From positions 186,001 to 250,000 of the forward strand of contig JAFIGX010000024.1 in assembly GCA_017849455.1 (NCBI GenBank): 64,000 nucleotides of DNA, given 5' to 3'. Source of the DNA: Pseudobacter sp. (GTDB lineage Bacteria > Bacteroidota > Bacteroidia > Chitinophagales > Chitinophagaceae). The notes below the pieces were generated by a model. It was not told where the DNA came from. It did not search any database and saw only the letters and a list, made by a program, of their open reading frames with translations. Of this stretch, positions 44,872-53,784 are shown piece after piece (within the stretch, counting starts at the first letter, position 1; every line of letters begins with the position of its first letter). Made by a program: the position numbers and the translations under genes.

Positions 44872-45909
44872 ATGAAATATATGTCAGGAATATTTGCCTT
44901 CTTATTCATAAGTATATGCGGTTGCGGAAAGTCCGGCAACTCGCCTGCGCCCCAGGTCCCGCCATCCAATCTCGTAGTAACGGCCGTCGTCAGTACGGAT
45001 AACAGCGGTAACGTTTCTTTTACCGCTACCGCTGATAATGCTGTTACCTATGATTTCGATTTCGGGGATGGCACTATTAAAGCAGTGCCCACGGGAAAGA
45101 TCGATTACAAGTATAGTGTCAATACCGGTACCAATTCATTTTATGTTACGGTAACGGCCAAAAGCGCGGGTGGACTGGTCATCACGAAGTCTGTCCCGGT
45201 AGTAGTGAATGTGGTGCTTGCCCTGTTTTGGTCGGAGGAGTTCGATGTGAACGGCGCCCCAGACCCGAAGAAATGGAACTATGACATCGGTACAGGCGAT
45301 AATGGATGGGGCAATGGAGAAGCCCAGTATTATACCAGCCGGCCGGAAAATGTAATAGTTCAGGACGGCAAGCTGAAGATCACTGCCAGGAAAGAAGACT
45401 ATAACGGTAGCGCCTATACGTCTTCACGCCTGCTGACCAGGGATAAATTCACTTTCAAATACGGAAAGATAGTGGTAAGCGCCAAACTGCCCACAGGTGG
45501 CGGCACCTGGCCGGCCATCTGGATGCTGGGCAGCAATATCGGTAGCGTAGGGTGGCCTGCCTGCGGCGAAATAGATATTATGGAACACAAGGGCAATCAA
45601 CTGAACAATATCTACAGTACCCTGCATTACCCGGGCCATTCCGGCGCGAATGGGACCAGCAGTTCCATCATGATCCAGGGGGCCAATACCGGATTCCATC
45701 AATATGCGCTCGATTGGAGCCCATCACAGTTGAGGTTCTATGTGGACGACCAGCTTTTTCACACTTTCCCCAACAATGGCGGCCTGCCTTTCAACCAGGA
45801 ATTTTTTGTGCTGCTCAATTTTGCGATGGGAGGGGGATTCGGCGGTGCGATCGACCCGGCATTCACCAACGGGGTTTTTGAAGTGGATTATGTTCGGGTA
45901 TACAAATAA
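44872..45909 (+). CDS. GH16 family beta-glucanase lipoprotein with PKD domain
   Basis: 345 residues. The lipobox region FISICGC carries Cys16 and Cys18. A PKD-like domain (DFDFGDGTIKAVPTGKIDYK) covers about 35-115, and the GH16 catalytic domain about 118-345. Its active site is GEIDIMEHKG with nucleophile E233, D235 and acid/base E238, preceded by PAIWMLG; this is the laminarinase-type ExDxxE loop with the extra Met. The substrate is therefore most likely beta-1,3- or mixed-linked beta-glucan. Attached to the cell surface, it would produce fragments for the SusCD pair. Confidence 0.93.
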   Translation: MKYMSGIFAFLFISICGCGKSGNSPAPQVPPSNLVVTAVVSTDNSGNVSFTATADNAVTYDFDFGDGTIKAVPTGKIDYKYSVNTGTNSFYVTVTAKSAGGLVITKSVPVVVNVVLALFWSEEFDVNGAPDPKKWNYDIGTGDNGWGNGEAQYYTSRPENVIVQDGKLKITARKEDYNGSAYTSSRLLTRDKFTFKYGKIVVSAKLPTGGGTWPAIWMLGSNIGSVGWPACGEIDIMEHKGNQLNNIYSTLHYPGHSGANGTSSSIMIQGANTGFHQYALDWSPSQLRFYVDDQLFHTFPNNGGLPFNQEFFVLLNFAMGGGFGGAIDPAFTNGVFEVDYVRVYK

Positions 45910-45964
45910 GAAAGGCCACAGACCACATTTTTATAGTTAACTTCAAACTATAAAATGTAAGCAG

Positions 45965-46906
45965 ATGAAAAATAATCAGGCATTCAGGGTCATTGTACTT
46001 GTTCTGTTGCTGACACAGGCATCTTTTTTGGGCATGGCCCAGAACGCTTCGATAGAAGGCCGGTGGGACCTTACCCTTACGAAAGACGGAAAGGAATTCC
46101 CTTCCTGGCTCGAGATCATTCACTCCGGCAATCATGCGCTGGTAGGGCGTTTTGTGGCAATTGTAGGAAGTGCCCGGCCCATTTCACGTATCAATGTGGA
46201 CGGGGCCAAATTCAATTTCTCCATCCCGCCGCAATGGGAGGATGGTAATGCCGACCTCACCGTCGATGGACATTTCGATGGCAACGGGTTATCGGGAACG
46301 CTCACCATGCCCGATGGAAAAACATTCATCTTCACAGGTACGCGGGCGCCATCCCTTCGCAAACAACCTGCTGCCTGGGGAACGCCTGTTCGCCTGTTCA
46401 ATGGTAAAGACCTGACCGGTTGGATGGCGACAGGTAATACCAACCAATGGATAGCGACTGATGGCATCTTGCGCAGTCCCAGGCCAGGCGCAAATATCCG
46501 CACGGTCCAAACTTTTACCGATTTCAAATTACATATCGAGTTCCGCATACCCAAAGGCAGCAATAGCGGCGTATATCTCCGTGGGCGTTATGAAGTGCAG
46601 ATCATGGATAGCAAAGGCGTTGAACCGAGCATCGGCGATTTCGGCGCTATCTATGGTTTTATCTCACCCAGTGAAATGGCGGCCAAAGCAGCCGGGGAAT
46701 GGCAAACCTATGATATCACACTCACCGGAAGAATGATAACGGTGGTGGCGAACGGAAAAACGATTATTGCCAACCAGGAAATACCGGGCATTACAGGTGG
46801 GGCCATCGATAGTAAAGAAGGAGAAGCAGGGCCTATCCTGTTGCAGGGAGATCATGGCCCTGTAGAATATCGCAATATTATCATTACCCCCATGAAGCAG
46901 GGATAG
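45965..46906 (+). CDS. DUF1080 (3-keto-disaccharide hydrolase-type) secreted protein
   Basis: 313 residues. A signal peptide (FRVIVLVLLLTQASFLGMAQ) precedes a small lipocalin-like beta domain (about 27-130: GRWDLTLTKDGKEFPSW). DUF1080, a concanavalin-like domain, follows from about 145 (VRLFNGKDLTGWMATGNTNQ, FKLHIEFRIPKGSNSGVYLR, YEVQIMDSKG, GPILLQGDHGPVEYRNI). Some members of this family cleave 3-keto-glycosides. It is 55 bases after GH16 in the same direction, so probably part of PUL2. Activity on a keto sugar is inferred only from family. Confidence 0.86.
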   Translation: MKNNQAFRVIVLVLLLTQASFLGMAQNASIEGRWDLTLTKDGKEFPSWLEIIHSGNHALVGRFVAIVGSARPISRINVDGAKFNFSIPPQWEDGNADLTVDGHFDGNGLSGTLTMPDGKTFIFTGTRAPSLRKQPAAWGTPVRLFNGKDLTGWMATGNTNQWIATDGILRSPRPGANIRTVQTFTDFKLHIEFRIPKGSNSGVYLRGRYEVQIMDSKGVEPSIGDFGAIYGFISPSEMAAKAAGEWQTYDITLTGRMITVVANGKTIIANQEIPGITGGAIDSKEGEAGPILLQGDHGPVEYRNIIITPMKQG

Positions 46907-47003
46907 TACCAATTGTTATTTTGCAAGATAATAGTAGTGAAAGATCACCGGCTGTAAGTAAAAGCTTGTGATTCGCTGTCAAAATCCATAAACTGTATGC
47001 TGC

Positions 47004-49460
47004 ATGAAAAAAATTATCCTGGCCACAGGCTTAGTAGTAGTTATCATTACCAACCTGTCTGCACAAGTACATCGTGCACCTGCGTATCCACTGATCACAC
47101 ATGATCCCTACTTCAGCGTATGGTCGTTCACCGACCAACTGGCCGCCTCACCTGCCAAACATTGGACAGGTAAGGAACAGGGCATTACCGGCCTTATCAA
47201 AGTAGATGATAAGTACTACAGGTTCATGGGAACGACTGTTACATCCTTCCAAACAGTTCTGCCTGCATCCGATGAGAAAAAATATGAATGCCGTTATAGT
47301 GAGCGTGACCCAGGCAATGGATGGACCGGTGAAGGGTTCGATGACCAGTCATGGAACAGCGGGCTGGCCCCGTTCGGAGATGGACAGGATGCGCCGGCCA
47401 GCACACCCTGGACAAGCAGTGATATCTGGATCAGGCGGAGCTTTTCCATAGAGCAGGTGCCACCCGGTCAGTTAAATCTCAAACTCCACCATGATGACCA
47501 GGTGGAAGTATACCTGAACGGAACAAAGATCTATGAACACACAGGCTGGGTGCGTGATCACATCAATATACCGGTCGATCAACCCGGTCTCCTGAAACCG
47601 GGAAAGAACATCCTGGCTATTCATTGCAGGAATACTGCGGGCGGTCAATACATAGATGCAGGTCTGCTCGCGGAAAAACAAGACCGTGCAGGCAGAGAGA
47701 TCCAGATCGCTGAACAGGTCGGAGTGGAAGTTCGTGCCACTCAAACGCAATATCGATTCAATTGCGGCCCTGTTCAACTCAGACTGTCATTCATCAGCCC
47801 ATTGCTGTTGAATGATCTCTCCATACTGGCCCGCCCTGTATCTTATATCAGTTCGGAGGTTTCATCTGCCGATGGAAAACCACATGATGTGAAAATATAC
47901 TTTGGTGTTTCAACCGATCTTAGTGTCAATGAACCGAAGAAACAGCCTGTGACCGCTTCGCAATATGTACAGAATGGTCTGTCGATCATGAAGGCAGGCA
48001 CCATCGAACAACCTGTATTGAAAAAGAAAGGGGATGATCTGCGGATCGATTGGGGTTATCTGTACGTTGCTGCCCCTGCCAATAATAAAATAAGACAATA
48101 CATCTCCACCCGGCAGGGATCGGTGGCGTCTTTCCTGGAAAATTCTGTGGGGAAGAAGCCGGCATCCAGTGAAAATAGGCGGCTCGTGCTTACAACGATC
48201 TTGTCACTGGGCAAAGTGAACAGGTCGCAGGAACAGGTACTCATGATCGGTTACGATGATCTCCATCCCATACAATATTTTGGTGTGAACCTGCTTCCCT
48301 GGTGGAAAACTAATGGTATGAAAATGGAGAACATGCTTGCGCAGGCTGCGGGTTCTTATAAAAGAACGGTACTGGCCTGCAACCGGTTCGATTCAACCTG
48401 TTATGCCGCCGCCCGCGAAGCGGGCGGCGAAGACTATGCCCGCCTTTGTGTATTGACCTATCGCCAAAGCATAGCCGCACATAAGCTCGTCAAAAGCCCG
48501 CAGGGCGACACACTCTTCCTCTCGAAAGAAAATTTCAGCAACGGGTCCATCAATACGGTGGATGTTACCTATCCATCAGCCCCGCTTTACCTCCTGTATA
48601 ATCCCGGCCTGCTGAAAGGAATGCTCAACGGAATATTTTATTACAGTGAAAGCGGTAAATGGGCCAAACCATTTGCAGCCCATGACCTGGGTACCTATCC
48701 ACTTGCCAATGGTCAGACTTATGGAGAAGATATGCCCGTGGAAGAATCCGGCAATATGATCATCCTTACTGCCGCCATTGCCCGTGCAGAAGGCAATGCA
48801 GCCTATGCACGCAGGCACTGGAAAACGCTCTCCACCTGGGCCGGCTATTTATTGAAAGAAGGTTTCGATCCTGCCAATCAACTTTGTACCGATGACTTCG
48901 CAGGCCACCTGGCCCGCAATGCCAACCTGTCCGTGAAAGCCATCGTTGCCCTCGCTGCTTATGGCCGGCTCGCAGATCAGCTCGGAGAAAAAGAAATTGC
49001 CCGGCAATATCGTGATACGGCACATGCCATGGTGAAAAGATGGATGGAGATGGCCGCCGATGGCGATCATTATTCATTGGCCTTTGACCGGAAAGGTACC
49101 TGGAGCCAGAAATACAATCTCGTATGGGATAAACTCCTTCGACTGAATTTGTTCCCATCATCCGTTTATGATGATGAAGTGAAATATTATCTTACCAAAC
49201 AACAAGACTTCGGCCTGCCCCTCGATAGCCGGAAGACGTATACGAAGTCCGACTGGATACTGTGGACAGCCACCCTGGCCAATGACCATGCTCATTTCGA
49301 AGCGCTCGTAGCACCAGTTGCCAGATATGCTGCACAAACATCATCCCGCGTACCGCTCAGTGACTGGCATGAAACTCCAAGCGGTAAAATGGTAGGGTTC
49401 CAGGCAAGGAGCGTAGTAGGCGGCTTCTTTATCAAAATGCTGGAGCACCGCTGGAAATAA
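47004..49460 (+). CDS. DUF4965/DUF5127-type glutaminase-like protein with inserted domain
   Basis: 818 residues, with signal peptide MKKIILATGLVVVIITNLSA. The motif APAYPLITHDPYFSVWSFTD marks the N-terminal DUF4964-like start. The DUF5127 beta-sandwich is interrupted at about 90-220 by a jelly-roll insert (GEGFDDQSWNSGLAPFGDGQ, HHDDQVEVYLNGTKIYEHTG, KNILAIHCRNTAGGQYIDAG). The C-terminal six-hairpin-like helical domain has LARNANLSVKAIVALAAYGR and KLLRLNLFP. Relatives include fungal glutaminase A, but in PULs such proteins are often of unknown glycan-related role. It lies 97 bases after the DUF1080 gene and is probably the last PUL2 gene. Confidence 0.82.
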   Translation: MKKIILATGLVVVIITNLSAQVHRAPAYPLITHDPYFSVWSFTDQLAASPAKHWTGKEQGITGLIKVDDKYYRFMGTTVTSFQTVLPASDEKKYECRYSERDPGNGWTGEGFDDQSWNSGLAPFGDGQDAPASTPWTSSDIWIRRSFSIEQVPPGQLNLKLHHDDQVEVYLNGTKIYEHTGWVRDHINIPVDQPGLLKPGKNILAIHCRNTAGGQYIDAGLLAEKQDRAGREIQIAEQVGVEVRATQTQYRFNCGPVQLRLSFISPLLLNDLSILARPVSYISSEVSSADGKPHDVKIYFGVSTDLSVNEPKKQPVTASQYVQNGLSIMKAGTIEQPVLKKKGDDLRIDWGYLYVAAPANNKIRQYISTRQGSVASFLENSVGKKPASSENRRLVLTTILSLGKVNRSQEQVLMIGYDDLHPIQYFGVNLLPWWKTNGMKMENMLAQAAGSYKRTVLACNRFDSTCYAAAREAGGEDYARLCVLTYRQSIAAHKLVKSPQGDTLFLSKENFSNGSINTVDVTYPSAPLYLLYNPGLLKGMLNGIFYYSESGKWAKPFAAHDLGTYPLANGQTYGEDMPVEESGNMIILTAAIARAEGNAAYARRHWKTLSTWAGYLLKEGFDPANQLCTDDFAGHLARNANLSVKAIVALAAYGRLADQLGEKEIARQYRDTAHAMVKRWMEMAADGDHYSLAFDRKGTWSQKYNLVWDKLLRLNLFPSSVYDDEVKYYLTKQQDFGLPLDSRKTYTKSDWILWTATLANDHAHFEALVAPVARYAAQTSSRVPLSDWHETPSGKMVGFQARSVVGGFFIKMLEHRWK

Positions 49461-49489
49461 GTTGATATTAGCCGGTTGGTTGCGAATGA

Positions 49490-49897
49490 TCAGACTGTTG
49501 CTATCCTTGAATACGGAGAAGAATGACCGGCCGACGCTTTTAACCACTTATGATAGAAAATATAAGAAGCAGCAGCAAGCGCCAGTGGCAATGCCATGCC
49601 AATGGTATTACTGAATGACTGATGCGAAGCGATGATGAGATAGGTAGCGCCCAGCAGATCGAACACCAGTCCCGCATAAGCCCATTCTTTAATTCTCGGG
49701 TAACCCGGCACTATAATAGCGATCACACCCAGGGCTTTGGCAATACCAAGGAATGGCACTAAAGCAGCAGGTAATCCCAGTTGTTTGAATCCTTCGACGG
49801 CGATCCTGGCAGAGATGATATCTGGTATGGCAGATAATAACATCATCAAAGCAAACAGGATGGTAAATACCCAATACAGGATCTTGATCTTTTTCAT
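49490..49897 (-). CDS. DoxX-like integral membrane protein
   Basis: 135 residues with four predicted membrane helices: ILYWVFTILFALMMLLSAIP, a second across AALVPFLGIAKALGVIAIIV, a third in WAYAGLVFDLLGATYLIIAS, and a fourth in IGMALPLALAAASYIFYHKW. This is the size and layout of the DoxX-like family, whose function is mostly unknown (some act in thiol or redox chemistry). It converges on the glutaminase-like gene, 29 bases apart. The C terminus is short and polar. Confidence 0.82.
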   Translation of the reverse strand: MKKIKILYWVFTILFALMMLLSAIPDIISARIAVEGFKQLGLPAALVPFLGIAKALGVIAIIVPGYPRIKEWAYAGLVFDLLGATYLIIASHQSFSNTIGMALPLALAAASYIFYHKWLKASAGHSSPYSRIATV

Positions 49898-50042
49898 CGT
49901 TCAATTTTTTTTAGTGGTTATGAAAGGAGGAATCAGTGGAACAAAGCTAATATGGGTAATTTTTTTTGGTGGGGTGTGAAACAGACAAACCACGGGTGTA
50001 ATGCGACAAGTGTATCTTTTTTGGTATTTTCGATGAATACTT

Positions 50043-50513
50043 ATGAATATTCTTAATACCGTCCATCTCAGGCAAGCCAGATTGGAAGACCTTCCTGCTC
50101 TGCTCAGGTTTGAACAAAGTTTGATCACTGCAGAACGGCCCTTCGATAAGACTTTGAAGCCCGGTACTATTCATTATTATGATCTCGCACAGTTGATCGA
50201 AAGCCCCGATGCGGAAGTGCTGGTGGCAGCGGCCGGGGAACGGCTGGTAGGCAGCGGCTATGCCCGTATCCTTCATGCAAAGGATTATTACAGGTTCACC
50301 CAATATGCTTACCTGGGTTTCATGTATGTGGAACCGGAATTCAGAGGCCAGGGGATCAATCAACGGATCATCCTTGCATTGAAAGACTGGGCACTGGCAA
50401 GAGGGTTGAACGAGATCAGACTACAGGTCTATGAAGAGAATATCGCTGCTGTTAAGGCGTATGAAAAAGTCGGATTTACAAAGGGGCTTGTTGAAATGCG
50501 AATGGACCTCTGA
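50043..50513 (+). CDS. GNAT-family N-acetyltransferase
   Basis: 156 residues, a single GNAT domain. The acetyl-CoA loop is R-G-Q-G-I-N in EPEFRGQGINQRIILALKDW, with the preceding strand YAYLGFMYVE and the final AVKAYEKVGFTKG typical of motif B. The substrate is unknown. It is a single gene between the DoxX-like gene (divergent) and the TonB receptor. Cytoplasmic. Confidence 0.9.
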   Translation: MNILNTVHLRQARLEDLPALLRFEQSLITAERPFDKTLKPGTIHYYDLAQLIESPDAEVLVAAAGERLVGSGYARILHAKDYYRFTQYAYLGFMYVEPEFRGQGINQRIILALKDWALARGLNEIRLQVYEENIAAVKAYEKVGFTKGLVEMRMDL

Positions 50514-50593
50514 ACATAAATTCAAGATGAGCACTTCGTCTACTCATTTCTCCTTCCTATAGATTCTTCACTACGCCTCCCTCCGGGTGCAGA

Positions 50594-50601
50594 TAGTTTT
50601 G
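50594..50601 (+). promoter_or_regulatory. -7 element in front of the TonB receptor
   Basis: TAGTTTTG matches TAnnTTTG and lies about 22 bases before the ATG at 50623. A -33 element at normal spacing is weak. It argues for the 50623 start, since an in-frame GTG at 50587 would precede it. Confidence 0.45.
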
Positions 50602-50622
50602 TGTTGTCAAAATTCTTTACCA

Positions 50623-52860
50623 ATGACACTCAGAACCATCCTGCTGCCATTCTTCCTTCTTGTTGTTTGCGTATTGCCCGGTACTGTACTGGCGCAATCC
50701 ATGATCACGGGAACTGTCACCGATAAATACCTGAGCCTACTTGCCGGTGCAACCATACAATTGAAAGGCACACGCATCAGCAGCACCAGCGATTCGGCCG
50801 GCAATTTCCGGATCGGGCCTGTTGCAAAAGGGAATGCAACGATCTTCATTACATACACCGGGTATAAAAAATTTGAGCAGACGGTTGTTGTCGGTGATAG
50901 CGCCATTATATTATCAGTCATACTTACCGAATCGGGAATGCTGGGCGAAGTGGTGGTCACTGCCGGCAGTTTTGAGGCCAGTGATAAAGCGAAGGGTGCT
51001 TCCCTTACGCCGATGGATGCAGTGACCAATGCAGGCAGCAACGGTGATCTGGCCAATGCTATGCGCGCCCGGCAGGGCGCGCAACAGGTCGGCGAGCGCG
51101 AAGGTCTTTTCGTGCGCGGCGGTAGTGGTGAAGAGGCCAAACAGTTCATGGACGGGGCCTGGATCAGGAACCCGAATCTCTCACCTGTATCGGGTGTTCC
51201 CCAATATTCGCGGATCTCACCTTTTTTGTTCAAGGGGATATTATTCAGTACCGGCGGCTATTCCGCTTTGTATGGCCAGGCGATGAGCAGTGCCCTCATA
51301 CTGGAAAGTGTGGACCTCGTCGACAAATCTTCAGCGAGCCTGAGCATCTTCCCCATGTCGCTGGGAGCAGGGTTCCAGCAATTGGCGAAAGATCATCGCA
51401 GCAGTTATGGTGTCGGTGTGCGGTATGGACATCTTTCATTATATAATAGTGTTATCCCACAGCAACAGGATTATTTCCGTGGTCCGGAATACCTGATGGC
51501 CGATGCCAACTGGCATGGGAAGACAGGCCGCACCGGCATGTTGAAAATATATGTGAATTACGCATATAACAATGTGGGTATGCGAAATCCCGATATCGAC
51601 AGCCTGGCGCTCAAATCGGGCTATTCTATCAGGGGAAGGAATTTGTTCAGCACCATCAGTTACCGAACGGCTTTGCCGCATAACTGGAAGCTCGACCTTA
51701 CGGCGGCCTATACTTTCAACAGGGATGAGGTCCACAACAGCCTGCTCGATGGGAAGAACGAAACCGTCACCATACCCGGTGATCCTTTCGGGCCCAAGAA
51801 TAGTTCTATTGCCAGCCCATCTCATTTTGCCCAGGGCAGGGTAGTGCTGCAACATGGCTTCGCCCGCTCACAGGCGATCCGGTTTGGAGGAGAACATTTT
51901 TATTCAGATGACCGCACCAGGTACAATGATACCCTCACCCGCCTGCAAGACCATCTCACGGCGGCTTTCGCCGAGACCGATCTCCGGCTCGCTCCGGGGA
52001 TTGCAGCGAAACTGGGATGGCGGTTCGAATATTCATCCCTGTTGAACCAGGCCACACTGGCCCCCAGGATCAGCCTGGCCTGGCGCTGGAACAATTATTC
52101 GCAGTTGAACCTCGCCTATGGCGTGTTTTATCAGAAGCCGGAGAACCAGTACCTGATGAGGGAACCATCCTTGTCGCTGGCCAGTGCCGAACATTATATC
52201 ATCAATTACACCAGGAAAGAAGGGAACCGGTTATTGAGAGTGGAAGCCTATTATAAAAAGTACAGAAAGCTGGTAAGCACAGATCCTGTTTATGATAATG
52301 ACGGGACCGGGTATGCGAAGGGTATAGAACTGTTCTGGCGCGACAAGAAAACCATTCGCAACCTGGACTACTGGATCACTTATACCTATCTCGATACAAA
52401 AAGGAAATTCCTCGATTATCCGTATTCCCTGCAACCCTCATTTGCTACGCCCCACACTCTAGCCATTGTGGCCAAGCGTTTTTTTCCGGGCATCAATACC
52501 AGTTTCAACCTGGCCTGGTATATGGCCACCGGCCGGCCCTATTATGAGATACGCACCGATCCGGCAACATTACGACCAATGATCTATGATCAGGGAACAA
52601 CCAGGATGTACAATACCCTCAATTTCAGCGCAGCCTGGCTCTTCAGCTTCTTCAAACACTGGAAGAACAAGGATTTCTCCGGCATCGGGTTCGGCGTCAA
52701 TAACCTGCTAGGCACGAAACAGGTCTTCGGTTATAATTATAGTATGGATGGAAGAAATAAACTGCCCGTTACATTGCCGGCCACCCGCATGGTTTACATA
52801 GGACTGTTCGTAAACCTGGGGATCGACAGGCGTAATGATCTCATCAATGAAAACCTCTGA
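50623..52860 (+). CDS. TonB-dependent receptor with carboxypeptidase-regulatory-like domain
   Basis: 745 residues from the ATG at 50623; MTLRTILLPFFLLVVCVLPG is a signal peptide, so the longer GTG form is rejected. A CarboxypepD_reg domain (ITGTVTDKYLSLLAGATIQL) is followed by a plug (ANAMRARQGAQQVGEREGLF, VRGGSGEEAKQFMDGAWIRN, GGYSALYGQAMSSALILESV) and a 22-strand-type barrel ending near YIGLFVNLGI. It lacks the SusC signature, so it probably imports a metal complex or another small ligand. A 219-residue periplasmic protein follows 43 bases later and may be functionally linked. Confidence 0.9.
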   Translation: MTLRTILLPFFLLVVCVLPGTVLAQSMITGTVTDKYLSLLAGATIQLKGTRISSTSDSAGNFRIGPVAKGNATIFITYTGYKKFEQTVVVGDSAIILSVILTESGMLGEVVVTAGSFEASDKAKGASLTPMDAVTNAGSNGDLANAMRARQGAQQVGEREGLFVRGGSGEEAKQFMDGAWIRNPNLSPVSGVPQYSRISPFLFKGILFSTGGYSALYGQAMSSALILESVDLVDKSSASLSIFPMSLGAGFQQLAKDHRSSYGVGVRYGHLSLYNSVIPQQQDYFRGPEYLMADANWHGKTGRTGMLKIYVNYAYNNVGMRNPDIDSLALKSGYSIRGRNLFSTISYRTALPHNWKLDLTAAYTFNRDEVHNSLLDGKNETVTIPGDPFGPKNSSIASPSHFAQGRVVLQHGFARSQAIRFGGEHFYSDDRTRYNDTLTRLQDHLTAAFAETDLRLAPGIAAKLGWRFEYSSLLNQATLAPRISLAWRWNNYSQLNLAYGVFYQKPENQYLMREPSLSLASAEHYIINYTRKEGNRLLRVEAYYKKYRKLVSTDPVYDNDGTGYAKGIELFWRDKKTIRNLDYWITYTYLDTKRKFLDYPYSLQPSFATPHTLAIVAKRFFPGINTSFNLAWYMATGRPYYEIRTDPATLRPMIYDQGTTRMYNTLNFSAAWLFSFFKHWKNKDFSGIGFGVNNLLGTKQVFGYNYSMDGRNKLPVTLPATRMVYIGLFVNLGIDRRNDLINENL

Positions 52861-52903
52861 CAATTATTCACTCAACAATTATCATTCATAAAAAAAACGA
52901 TCA

Positions 52904-53563
52904 ATGAAAAATTTAGTTTGTACGATCGCCGTGGTGCTCGGCCTTTCGGGCCTGCTGAACGCACAGGGACCCGATTACAATCAACAGATGCAGGCCGCTG
53001 TGGCCAGGTTCGACAAGGCCATTGGTCCGGCCGAATTGCAGCAATCGGCTACCGATTTCATGCGTCTTGCCAATGCTTTTCCCAAAGAATGGCTGACCTG
53101 GTATTATGCTGCTGCCTGCAATGCCAGGATAGGCTTTCTATACCAGGATGATGGAGATAAGATAGAACCATTCAGCAATGATGGGGAGCGGCAGATAAAA
53201 AAAGCGGAATCATTGCTCGATTCCAGCCACAACCGGAAAGAGATGGCCGAAGTGTATTGCGTGATGAGCATGGTATACCGTACCAAAGTATTCATCAACC
53301 CCATGACATACGGGAGGCAATATGGAACACGCTCCGAGCAATACCTCCAGCTCGCCAAAAGGCTCGACCCGGAAAATCCACGCACCCTCTACCTCGAAGG
53401 ATGGGTGAAATACAATACGCCCAAAATGTGGGGAGGCGATAAGGCGCTGGCGAAAACCCTGCTGGGATCTGCAGCCGCCAAATTGCAGGCGGCATCAACC
53501 GATGGCATCACCCCACATTGGGGAAAAACGGAAGTACAGGAGATGTTGAAGAAATACAAATGA
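52904..53563 (+). CDS. Periplasmic TPR-like protein of unknown function
   Basis: 219 residues. The signal peptide MKNLVCTIAVVLGLSGLLNA is followed by QGPDYNQQ. The rest is helical, resembling tetratricopeptide-like repeats (LQQSATDFMRLANAFPKEWL, EYLQLAKRLDPENPRTLYLE-like segments), with the motif TPKMWGGDKALAK. No enzyme signature is present. It is the second gene of a short operon with the TonB receptor, a pairing frequent in Bacteroidota. Function is not assigned. Confidence 0.75.
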   Translation: MKNLVCTIAVVLGLSGLLNAQGPDYNQQMQAAVARFDKAIGPAELQQSATDFMRLANAFPKEWLTWYYAAACNARIGFLYQDDGDKIEPFSNDGERQIKKAESLLDSSHNRKEMAEVYCVMSMVYRTKVFINPMTYGRQYGTRSEQYLQLAKRLDPENPRTLYLEGWVKYNTPKMWGGDKALAKTLLGSAAAKLQAASTDGITPHWGKTEVQEMLKKYK

Positions 53564-53633
53564 GTGCTTATATCGGAATTTGATTGTATATGTTCATGCC
53601 ACTCACGGAAATTCAAAAAAAATAAAAATCGTG

Positions 53634-53666
53634 TTTGTTCCCAAGCACGATTAATTTGTATGTTTG
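53634..53666 (+). promoter_or_regulatory. Promoter of the propeller sensor kinase
   Basis: TTTG (53634-53637) and TATGTTTG (53659-53666) are 21 bases apart, a good Bacteroidota -33/-7 pair. The expected transcript has a leader of about 110 bases before the ATG at 53785. Confidence 0.68.
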
Positions 53667-53784
53667 CGCCTCAGCAGTAAACATACATCCAATCCTGCAT
53701 AAAACTATTCGATAGCATAGCAGCTCCTCCGCACAAGACTGGTTCATTATCTCAATCCCACCTTATCCCGCAGGAAAATTCTCT

